NCBI GenBank assembly: GCA_039105265.1
Contig: JAPFFF010000066.1
Coordinates: 496,001-560,000, forward strand
Length of the DNA: 64,000 bases
Origin: Tritrichomonas musculus
Taxonomy: Eukaryota > Parabasalia > Tritrichomonadida > Tritrichomonadidae
Reading direction: 5' to 3'
Shown here: in pieces, positions 30,683 to 41,100 of the stretch
Layout of the letters: each line of letters opens with the position of its first letter
How positions within the stretch are numbered: position 1 is the stretch's first letter
Notes under the pieces: generated by a model
What the model was told of the DNA's origin: nothing
The model's database searches: none
The model's input: the letters and a program-made list of their open reading frames with translations, nothing else
Position numbers and translations under genes: made by a program

Positions 30683-31780
30683 ATGGAAAAAATAGAATAT
30701 TTAACAAAAATGAAGCAAACCCAAGAAGACATTCTTGGGTTCTTAGAAGATGATACCAACTTAGATTATCAAGAATTTTTTGAAAACATAAATCTACAAA
30801 ATATTAAAGAAAATCCCAAAAAATTGAAAGAATATCTCCACTTAATATCAAATATATCAAATCATCATTTTAGAACACCCCACCTCATCCAGAAAGTTGA
30901 AAAAATCCTTGATTTTCTCAAAGACGACATCAAACAAAGCTTTTCAAATTTTAATATTTTCAATATCTTCAAAGATAACAAGCGAATTCTCCTTTATCTT
31001 CTTGAAGAAGAAATTATTAAAATAGACAAATATATTGTTCTTACAATGACTAATTCGACCTACGAGAAAGCACATTATTACGAGTATTTTTTCCCCGAAT
31101 TAATTTCCTTCTTAAAAAGTGAACCAATTGAGAAAACAGAATTATTTGAAAAAAACAGAAGAATTGGAGAAAATGATGATTACATTTCAAAGCTAATTCA
31201 AAATGACTCAGTTGAAGAATTCATAACGTACGTTAATCAAGCAAATTTGTCACTAACAAGTGAAATCAAGGATTCAATTTTTGAGACGAATCCGTTTTTA
31301 AACAAAAATCGTCCAACTTTTCTAGAATATTCAGCATTTTATGGATCAATTCAAATTTTCCAATTTTTGTATATGAATAAGGTCAAATTAACCCCCTCAA
31401 TTTGGTCATATGCAATTCATGGCAAAAATCCTGATATGATACATATGCTTGAAGAAAGTGAAATCAAATTGGATTATAAAGAATGCTTTATTGAATCAAT
31501 TAAATGTCATCATAATGATATCGCTAATTATGTTGAAACAAACTTTTTACAAATTGATCCAAAAGAAGATAAAGGAATTGCAATGAATATATTAAGTCAT
31601 TTCAATTTTGGCTATTTCAAACATGTCATAACAAGTCGGTTGTTCTTCTTCTATTTACTAATTAATGATTATCCTGAACTGGTTGAAATTTTATTGAAAA
31701 CAACAGATATCAATATAAATAAGGAATACATTTTAAAATCATTTGTTTTTTTTAATCTAGTTTCACTTCATTTATTTTAA
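30683..31780 (+). CDS. DUF3447-type N-terminal region of ankyrin gene B
   Basis: 365-codon frame from ATG 30683. It parallels the minus-strand protein at 6738-7895 throughout: YLTKMKQTQEDILGFLEDD, NKRILLYLLEEEI, FLEYSAFYGSIQIFQFL, IKCHHNDIANY. The last part is the start of an ankyrin repeat (PELVEILLKTTDININKEY). The ankyrin frame is left at 31730 (ATT TTA, three codons after the Asn), and the remaining 17 codons read spacer. Single ankyrin units follow to 34851. Family function unknown; presumably a cytosolic interaction protein. Paralogue of locus A. Confidence 0.78.
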   Translation: MEKIEYLTKMKQTQEDILGFLEDDTNLDYQEFFENINLQNIKENPKKLKEYLHLISNISNHHFRTPHLIQKVEKILDFLKDDIKQSFSNFNIFNIFKDNKRILLYLLEEEIIKIDKYIVLTMTNSTYEKAHYYEYFFPELISFLKSEPIEKTELFEKNRRIGENDDYISKLIQNDSVEEFITYVNQANLSLTSEIKDSIFETNPFLNKNRPTFLEYSAFYGSIQIFQFLYMNKVKLTPSIWSYAIHGKNPDMIHMLEESEIKLDYKECFIESIKCHHNDIANYVETNFLQIDPKEDKGIAMNILSHFNFGYFKHVITSRLFFFYLLINDYPELVEILLKTTDININKEYILKSFVFFNLVSLHLF

Positions 31781-34773
31781 TTGTATTTCAAAATATTATT
31801 TTTTTGAATGAAATTTTAAATCAATTTTTTTTTGAATGAAATTTGAAGGAAAATATTTTTTTTGAATGAAGTTTGCTTATCCAATTTTAAATGAAATTAA
31901 AAAATAATTCATATTTTAATAATATTTTTAATAAATCAATTTTTTTAATACAATTCAAAAATACCCATTTTCAATGGAGTTTTTAAATACTTAAAATTTA
32001 TAAAGTTTTGAAAAATTTTTAATGAAATTTAAAATTAATTGTTTTTGAATAGAATTCATCAAATATTTATTTTAACGATGTTTTAAAATTAATCATATTA
32101 ATAGAGTTTTAATTATTTTTTTTTAATACAATTTAATTTTCAATTTTCAAATGGAATTAAAAATTATTGATAGTTTTATGAAATTTTAAAATTTTATATT
32201 TTTATAAAACAGCTTTACATATTGCAGTTGAAAATGGAAATCAAGAAATACTTCAGCTTTTGTTAGCACAACCAAATCTTGATATTAATGCTAAAGCTAT
32301 TTTACATCATCTTTTTTTTTAAATACTATTTAAAATAATTTTTGTTTAATTTCGTTTTTAAATTACTTTTTAAATTCAATTTCACATATGATTTCGTTTT
32401 ATAAAATTCAAAATTATTTTAATAAATGAAGTTTCAATTTCAATAAAATTAATTGCATTTCAATTCAAAAAGTTTAATTATACAGCCAATCAAATTAACA
32501 GTGTTATGTTTAATACAATTTCAAATAAAATTTTTCATGGAATTCTTATTTAATCATTCAAATAAAATTTAAACATAAAGATATTTTAATAATGTTTGAA
32601 ATAAAATTATTTTTAATACAATTTAAAAATTAATATTTTTAATTACGTTTAAAAATTGATATTTGAATAAAATTTGAAAACCATTTTTTCCTGATCAAAT
32701 TTCAGATCAAATATTTTTATGAAATTTGAAAATCAAATCGTTTTTTTATAGCATTTAATATTATGATGTTTTAATGACATTTTATTACTTTTTTTAATGA
32801 AATTTTATTTATTTCTTTTATAAAACTGCTTTACATATAGCTGTTGAGAAAGGAAATCCAGAAATCCTTAAATTATTACTAACAAGACCAGAAGTTAATG
32901 TTAATATAAAACAAATTTTAATACTTATATTTTCTTATACAATTCAAAAAATAAAAAATTTAATTTCATTTCAAGTGAAATATTTAAATTCAATTTCAAA
33001 TAAAATCTTTTTTTTTAATAAGATTTATTATTTAAATATTCTTATACCATTTTTAACAAATATTTTCATTACATTTAATATCTTATAATTTGATAACATT
33101 CTTTTTTTTTTCGTATTCAAATAAAGTTATCAATACAATATTTCCATAGCATTAGAAAATCAACTTTATTTAATGTTGTTTTATATTTTATTATTTTCTA
33201 ATGAAATTTAAAAATCTATTTTTTTAATTGTATTTTAAATCAAAGAGATTTTAATGGCATTTCAAATACCATTTTTTTTAATGACATTTTTATTATTATT
33301 ATTTTGTAAAACAGCGTTACATATTGCAGTACAAAAAGGAAATCCAGAAATGGTTCAGCTTTTATTATCAAGACCAGAGATCGATGTGAATCTTAGCTTA
33401 ATTCTACAAAAAAAATATTTTAATACAATTTAAAATATTATTTTTTAATCACATTTAAAATACTTTTTTTTTAATGAAATTTAAAAAAAATAATATTTTT
33501 TATTTAATTTCAAAATAATTTTTTTTGATGAAGTTTATCATCAATATCTTAAATGAAGTTTCAAATTTCACATTTAAATGATATTTATAATTTAATAATA
33601 TTAATAAAATTTGATATCATTTCCTTAAATTATGTTTAAAAATCAAGAAAATTCATGAAATTTTAATTTAAATATTTTCATTTCATTTTTAATATCAATA
33701 TTTTTAAATAAAATTCAAACATATTACTTTTTTAAATGAAATTTAAAATCATATCAGTTAACCAAATTTTTAAGCAATTATTTAAATGAAATTTATAATT
33801 AATAGTTTTAATAACATTTCAATTAATTTTTTTTTATAAGACTGCTTTGCACATTGCTGTTGAAAAAGGAAATTCTGAAATTCTTCAATCTTTATTAACT
33901 CGACCTGAACTTGATATCAATGCTAAATCCATTTTAAAACAAAATTTTAAATATCATTTTAATAATAAATATTTAAATCACATTTCAATTCAATCTTTAT
34001 ATTCAATTTCAAATTTTGATTTTTTTGAATAGAATTGAAAATTAATAATTTGAATGAAATTGATAAATTATTATTTTGATTACATTTTACTCAGTATTTA
34101 AAATAACATTCAACATTAAATATTTAAATAGAATTTAATCAATTAATTTTTTTATAATGTTTACAAACATTATATATTGATGATGTTGACAATTAAATTA
34201 TTTTTAATAAAATTTATAATTAATTATTCAAATCAAATTAAAAATTGCTTTTTAAAATAAAATTTGAAATATAAAAATTTGAATAGAATTTCGAACCATT
34301 TTATTTTTATGAAATTCTTTTTTATACAAATTAATTATATTCCAATTCAAATATCATCATCAAATTACTATTTTATTATTTAAATAAAATTTCTTAAAAT
34401 TTTTTTATTCATGAAATTCAAAAATGTATTTTTTAATGAAATTCTTAATATTCATTTTAAATAGAACTGCATTACATATTGCAGTAAAGAAAAGATACCC
34501 AGAAATGGTTCAACTTTTACTAACCAGGCCAGAACTTGATTTACAAATCAAATACATTTTTATCAAAATATTTTTATATCAAATCCTTTGAATCCATTTC
34601 AAGCCAAATTTTTTTATTCAATTTTAAATTTATTTTTTAATAGAATTTCATATAATTTATTTTTTTTAATAAAATTTGCCAAATTCATTTCTTTAATGAC
34701 ATTTCTAATTAACAGTTTAAATGAAATTTGCCAATAAAAATATTTTTTTATGAGATTTTATATTTGATCTTTT
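31730..34773 (+). repeat. Spacer repeats between ankyrin units of locus B
   Basis: Six spacers: 31730-32203, 32298-32818, 32915-33304, 33401-33834, 33931-34459, 34556-34773 (474, 521, 390, 434, 529, 218 bp; not all multiples of three). They are filled with blocks such as TTTGAATGAAATTTNAA, TTTTAATGACATTTNAAA and TTTTAATANAATTTNAAA every ~25-32 bp, all in the same polarity. Each starts at ATT(T/C)T(A/T) and ends in a T-rich stretch then AT-A-AAAC. Confidence 0.8.
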
Positions 34774-34851
34774 TATAAAACAGCTCTGAGAATTGCACTT
34801 GAGAAAGGAAATGATAAAATAATAGAGCTTTTGTTGAAACATATTTCATAA
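32204..34851 (+). CDS. Ankyrin-repeat units of locus B
   Basis: Five single ankyrin units at 32204-32297, 32819-32914, 33305-33400, 33835-33930 and 34460-34555, and a terminal unit at 34774-34851 that ends in a stop. Each reads (Y/C/N)-(K/R)-T-A-L-H-I-A-V-(E/Q/K)-(N/K)-G-N-(Q/P/S)-E-(I/M)-L-x-L-L-L-x-x-P-x-(L/V/I)-D-(I/V)-N. The last unit, ALRIALEKGNDKIIELLLKH, looks like a normal C-terminal half repeat. All units are free of internal stops and frameshifts and are very similar, which points to duplication of a unit-plus-spacer block of about 0.5-0.6 kb. They have no Met of their own, so they must be joined somehow to the domain at 30683, or the gene is dead. Confidence 0.65.
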
Positions 34852-35116
34852 AAGACACTTTTAATATCTTTTTTATTAGCTTAAATAATAAAAACAAATT
34901 TTAAATTAATTAATCTTTTTTTTTCTTTTTCGATCCAATACAACTTTTACTCTTCGTTTCGATTTTACTTCACTCCTGTTAGGCTTAATAAAAATTATTT
35001 AATAATATTAAAAATAGATTTTCAATACAATTACTAAAATTGGATATTTTTCTTTGACATAAGAAATACATTGATAAAAATAAAAATGTTTTTATTTTTT
35101 TTTAAAATTAAACTTA

Positions 35117-37320
35117 TTATCTTTTTCCTAGTTTTGTTGGCTTCATTATAAATCCTTCATTAATGCAACTAAATAAATCATATTTTGTTTGAATTAATCT
35201 TAAGTTATCTGCAAATTCAATTATTTTAAGGTCACTGCAATCACGAAAAGCGTCTTCATCAATTCTAACCACTTTTGGTGGAATTATAATACTTCTAATT
35301 TTTGTCTCTACGAATGCATTCTTTCCAATTATCTTTAATTCACTATCAGACGCAAAATCAATTGTTTTCAAGTGACAATTGTAAAAAGCCAAAGAACCAA
35401 TTTTTGTAACTTTTGAAGGAATAGAGATTGATTCTAAGCTACAATCGCAAAAAGCGCAACTATTAATTGTTTCCAATTCAGAATCATTTGAAAATTCAAT
35501 TCTTTTCAATTTATTACATTCAAAAAAAGAGCAAGTGCACAATTTTCTAACAGAAGGAGGAATCACTATTGATTTAATTGATGATTTGTGAAATGCACAA
35601 TATTCAATACATCTCAAATTTGAATGCTCAGAAAAAGTGACTTTTTTCAGATCTTTACAATGACCAAACGCACACGAAGCAATGCAAGTTATAAAAGAAG
35701 GAATTGCTATGTTTTCGATTGTACGCGGGGCAAAAACGATAACATCAAATATTTCACTTTTTGAATAAGATTTTCCAACAATCAATTCATCATTCAAATA
35801 ATAAGAAATATTTTTGATTCTATTTTCAATTATCTTAATTTTTTTAAGCTTTTTAGAATCACAAATCCAGTTTTCATCGATGTCAACAACAGACGACGGA
35901 ATCGAAAGATCACAAATAGACGATTCAGATAAAGAACTTTTACCAATTATTAACAATTCAGAGTCTTTCTGAAAATCAACTTTTTTCAGTTTCTTGCATT
36001 TGTGGAAGGCACATTTTCCTATTTTGAAAAGGTGACGAGGAAATGTGACTTCCTGCAGTGAAGACCATCGAAAAGCGTGCATGCCAATTTCTCTCAATTT
36101 TGAATCATCAGAAAATTCAATTGTGACCAATTTTTGACATCCAGAAAAACAGCCAGATCCGATTTTAGTGATAAATGAAGGAATTGTCACTTTTCTGACA
36201 TCTTTTGAAGCAAAAACAATAACGTCAAAATTTTCACTTTTTGAATTAGATTTGCCCAGAATAAAATCCTTGTCATAATAGACAATGTTCGATGTACCAT
36301 TTGGTATGATTGTGATTTCTAACTCCCTATCGTTATTAATGCACCATTTGTCTTCAAATTTTTCAATGCTCGATGGAATTGACAACTTTTTGAGAGGCGA
36401 AAAAATGAAAGCTTGTTTGCAGATTTTTTTCAATTCTGAGTTTGGTAAGCATTCAATTTTTTCCAATGATTTACAATTTGTAAAAGCTTCTTTTTTGATG
36501 GATTGAACTTTTTGAGGGATCACAATTTCTCTCAAATTTGAGAGGAAAATGAATCTTTTTCAATAACACGAATTTCTGAATCTTTATCAAATTTAATAAA
36601 CTCAGTAGTCGAATGCATGAAGGAGCCTCGATGGATTCGCGTGACTGGAAACTCTTCGCCTTTATATTGGATCCTTTTTGGTATAAAAATTTTCTTTTTA
36701 TAATTTGAATGCTTAAAAACACCGACGGTTTTGTCATCTTCATTTATGATATATGAAACTCCATTCAATTCAACCTTCTTTCTTAGAAATAATTCAATGT
36801 AGTACTCAATTTCGGCATCGGCATGATATTTATATGAATCGTAAAATTTTTCTTTTAGCTCTTTAAGGGAAGTAATTTTATATTTTTCAAATAAGCAATA
36901 AATGGCATGCTTGTATTTTCTTGCTTTTTTTTCAAGCTTGTTCTTTTTATTAGAAAGCTTTTTTTCATTTTTTAAATGAATTACAAAAGGGTAAGATTCA
37001 TTGGGATTGGGGGCTTTTTTATGAAATATTTGTATGATATTCTTCATAACATCAAATTCTTGGCTTAATTGTTCATAATCATTAATATTATCATATTGAA
37101 TTAATGGAGTCTTTCTATATATCAAATAGTTGATAAATTCTTTAAGAACTTTCTTATCGACATAGGATTTGACCTCATAAAATTTATTTGTAAATAATTG
37201 ATTGTAAATCGAGGGATCAATTTCATTTAAAAGGCAAAAATCCCGAGGAATATAGAAAATTTTAGAGTTTAAGCTTAATTGGAAGTTGTTTTTTTCCTTA
37301 GTTGCGTGATTTCCTCTCAT
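35117..37320 (-). pseudogene. BTB-like plus BspA-type LRR protein, one frameshift
   Basis: The N-terminal frame (37320-36532) has a BTB-like region at about 15-100 (KIFYIPRDFCLLNEIDPSIY, VLKEFINYLIYRK), a Lys-rich helical linker, then the first LRRs. The second frame (36535-35117, 472 residues) carries about 17 more TpLRR repeats of the form I-(P)-x-x-(V)-x-x-I-x-x-x-A-F-x-x-C-x-x-L-x-x-(I/V)-x-F. They overlap by four bases; the sense reads DSFSS in one frame and SNLREIVIP in the next, so one single-base change near 36535 separates them. Twice the LRRs include an island like KSEIFDVIVFA, also seen in the protein at 45032. No signal peptide or membrane segment. With one break in 735 residues this is a very recent pseudogene, a sequence error, or a frameshifted gene. 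Confidence 0.75.
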
Positions 37321-37527
37321 CTGCTTAAGATCTTAAGCCAAATTTGAGCAAAAAAAAATATTGATAATATCTTTTTAAATTAAAAGTATTTAGTATATTA
37401 ATTAGCATAATTAAAATATTTATTTATTACTTATTATAGAAAATGAATATAAAAATATTACATTAAGATTTTATAAATTGATTTTCATTTATTGAAATGT
37501 GAAATAAAAAAACATAAAATTTTATAT

Positions 37528-38001
37528 ATGTTTGAAATTAGAAAAGTTAAAAGCAATGAAGTTGATGAAGCATTAAATTTAGTTCATGATGTATTTATTG
37601 AATTTGAAGCACCAGATTATAAACCAGAAGGTGTTGAAACATTCATTCAATTTTTGAAAGATGAAAATGTTATTAATGACTTCAAAAGCGGTACATGCCC
37701 TATGTATGGAGCATTTGATAATGGAAAAATAATTGGTGTAATTGGTATGAGAGAAACGAAAAAACATATTAATCTTGCTTTTGTTAGAAAAGAATATCAT
37801 CGTAAAGGTATTGCAACAGCTATTTTTCAATATTTAATAAATGATTTACAAAAAGAAAATTTACCAATTTCGGAAATTACCGTAAATTCATCTCCATATG
37901 GATATCCTTTCTATTTACACTTAGGATTTATTCCAGAGTCAGAAGAAAAAGAAAAGGACGGAATTCGGTTTACACCAATGAAATACACAATTTCAAAATA
38001 A
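37528..38001 (+). CDS. GNAT family N-acetyltransferase, bacterial type
   Basis: 157 residues from ATG 37528 (an in-frame TTG at 37492 is not a start). Motif A, which binds the acetyl-CoA pyrophosphate, is at about 87-103: VRKEYHRKGIATAIFQYL. Motif B ends YGYPFYLHLGF at 124-134. The N-terminal half (FIEFEAPDYKPEGVETF, MYGAFDNGKIIGVIGMR) is strikingly like small GNATs of gut Firmicutes, suggesting lateral transfer. Substrate unknown. Codon use and AT richness match the host, so any transfer is not very recent. Cytosolic. Confidence 0.85.
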   Translation: MFEIRKVKSNEVDEALNLVHDVFIEFEAPDYKPEGVETFIQFLKDENVINDFKSGTCPMYGAFDNGKIIGVIGMRETKKHINLAFVRKEYHRKGIATAIFQYLINDLQKENLPISEITVNSSPYGYPFYLHLGFIPESEEKEKDGIRFTPMKYTISK

Positions 38002-38199
38002 TATTTTATAATCACAAATTTTTATTTTATATAATAAAACATTAGATATGTATATAATAAATTTTTTTATTGAAAAATAATTGCTTATTAAAGATTTTTT
38101 TTTTGAGATATATATGTTTTAAATATTTATTGTATTGAAAGTTTCGAATTGAGGGGAAAAATGGCTTATCATTGAATTTAAATTTTTATTTGATTGATA

Positions 38200-41100
38200 A
38201 TGGATACCAAACTTTTCGAGATTTCTGATCTAATTTTGAATTCATTAGGACAGAATGGAATCCAAATATCATCTAATTTTATTACATCCCTTGATGATTC
38301 AGGAAAATTACAAATATTTTCAATAACAAAAAACCAGATTATTTTACAAGAAACAAATGTCTCAGCATTTACATGGATAAATACCACCAGTTTTCCTAAT
38401 CCGATACTTGCAATTCTTGAAAATAAAAAAATCAAATTTATTTCTTTTACCAACCATCTTGCAGAGTCCGTTCCATTCGATATCACAAAACGTTTAGCAG
38501 AGTTTTCTATTCAAAAACTCAACGACAATTGTTCTACAATATGCGAATTTAATCTAGATTTTTCATTTCAATCCTTTATTTCTTTTGATAGCAATTCTCT
38601 TCTTATTCTAGATGACAGCGACACTCTACATCATTACTTACTCTTTCCAGATGGCTTATACAGTATCAAATCCGAATCAGCCAAAGGATGCATATCATTC
38701 ACTTATTCAGGCCTCTATTTGGCCGGACAGTCATCAAATGAAATTCACCTTTGGACATCAAATTTGAATTATATCTGCTCCACGCAAGCAAACGGCAGCC
38801 ATCTCTGCCCAATTTCAGCGAATCGATTCGCCTCAATTAACTCCTCTGAAAAAGTTGCAAATTTGATAACATTTAACAGTTTTAATTCAAATATTGACAC
38901 AGAAATAATTCAATTGAAAGAAGAAACAGATTTTATTTCAATTGTAGGAGGAACTGTCTACGAGAAACCTCCAAATTCAAACCTAGTAACCGCTTTTTAT
39001 TTCAGTCCACTTTTTCAGAAAGAAAAAGCGGTTTTTACTTTTGATAACGAAGTTTTCATTCAGATGTTTGCCTCAACTTTTCCACCAACATTTACAATGC
39101 CGTGGCTGATCCAAAGGAGCGCCACTGGCGAAGCCGGGATCCTTCTTGCATCACGTGTAATTTCAAAGGCAAGAAACGCACAACTTTTTGAGAGCTTCCT
39201 CAATTCATGTGATCCAAAAAGTGCCATTATCTTTCTCAAAAATTTTTCAGAAAACGTTTTGACCAATTTAAATGAATATAAAAAACCGTTTTTATGGTCA
39301 ATTTATAAGGTAATTAAAGCATTCAGTGTTCCACGCATTCAAAAAGTGAATGATTCAGCTTCCAACGTTCTTTCAACTGCTTTAATCAATTTCAGGAACA
39401 TTTTTTATCCAATCAAACTGGTTGAAACATCAGATATTTCTTACAAAAATTCACCTTCTAAGGTCAAAAAAGAAAATCTTCTAGAATTTGTCCTCAGCTC
39501 ACTGGAAAACCGCCAAATCTCAGAATCACTTTATGTACTCAAAAACTCCTTCCCAGAATTCCATCCGTTTTACCTATTTCGTACGTTAATTCTGCAGCAG
39601 GCCTGGCTGAAAGTTTGTAACGGTCGCCTCAAGGAAGAGGCAAAACCGCTTTTGATAAAGCTTGGCGAAGATCCTAACGATCATTTCTACCACATGTGGA
39701 AGAGCACAACGCGCAACATGACGCGACAAGTTCTCTACGAGTACCTCGTCAAGGAGGGAAAGATTTTGCCGAATTCTGCTGACGAAAGGCACCACAAGAT
39801 ATTAAAAGCGATCACTGACAGGTATCCCAACACGTCCTTTGTTTCGAAGGTTGAGTTAATGCAATCATCATCGTCATCATTTTTGTATCGTTCTCAGCAG
39901 AACGATGATTCAGAGCTTCCTCAATGGCAGCCTATTTTTGACATTAAAAACGACTTCAATGAGAACGAGTCATTAATTTTCTCTGAACTTTTCCCAATTC
40001 AAAAAGAAGCCGAGTCCAAGAGTCCTCATTATTTTGTCGGAAACATTCTGTTGATCGAGTCACAAGAAGGGAAAGGATCACTCGATTGGCTTCTCAACAA
40101 AGACGATCCAATTGTGACTCTTTTTAAGTTGCATTGTGAGAATCGTATTGGTGAGATGGTTGCCTTTTTTGACTCTGATTTGAAGAAGCCGAAAAGTTCA
40201 TCACGCGACAAATTGGATTGTATCAGATTCGTCGACAAGTACTACGATCAGTTGAACACTTATGAATTAGAGACACTCCTTGACATGCTTTGCATTCATG
40301 GCTACTTTGTAGAGAAAGAATATGAAAACTTCGAATTGTTGCTTGTTCGAATTTGCAAGAACAAGTTTCTTTTCGATGAGAATTGGTGGACAAATCAAGC
40401 CAAGATTGACTTTAGTGAGTTCTTCATACAATTCTGTGAATTCTGTTCTAAGAAGTCTTTGTTCATGCCTTTTGAAATGTTCGTCTTGGCACACCAAAAA
40501 CAAGCCAATGAAATGGACGTGTCTGAAATAAAGAGCCCAATGATTCACTTTATTTGGAACTTGTGGATGAAGAGGGATCCATCTGCAGCTAATCTTTCAT
40601 GCATGCAATTCATTGCTAATTCAAACACAACTGATCCCGTTGAATTATGGGAACATCTTCCTAAAGATTCGTTGGCTCCTCTTGCTTCTTTTGTCTGGAA
40701 CAAAGATCCAAAGTTGTTCAACCAAGGATCGAGAGAATTAGTCATTCTTGCCGAAAGACTACGAGAAGATTATCCATTGCTTGCATCAATAATTAACAAT
40801 GAAATTCCTCATCCTCACACTCCCGTAAAGAGACCACAAACAAGCAAATGGAGAACACCTATTTATACATCCAAATATGACCTTGAATTGCATGATCTGA
40901 TTCAGTCTCATTTTGCTAATTATGACTTTTCAAAAGTCTTCACTAATTATTATCGTAAAAATCAAGGTGAAGATAACTTCCCTCATTTTGACCATCCACA
41001 ATTGATCACAAAAACGGTTGAACCTCCTTATGCGCATTATGTTAAACTGAAACTTCCAGTGAGTGCATTTCAGCAGGCTGTTGAAGATGGTCTTAAAGAA

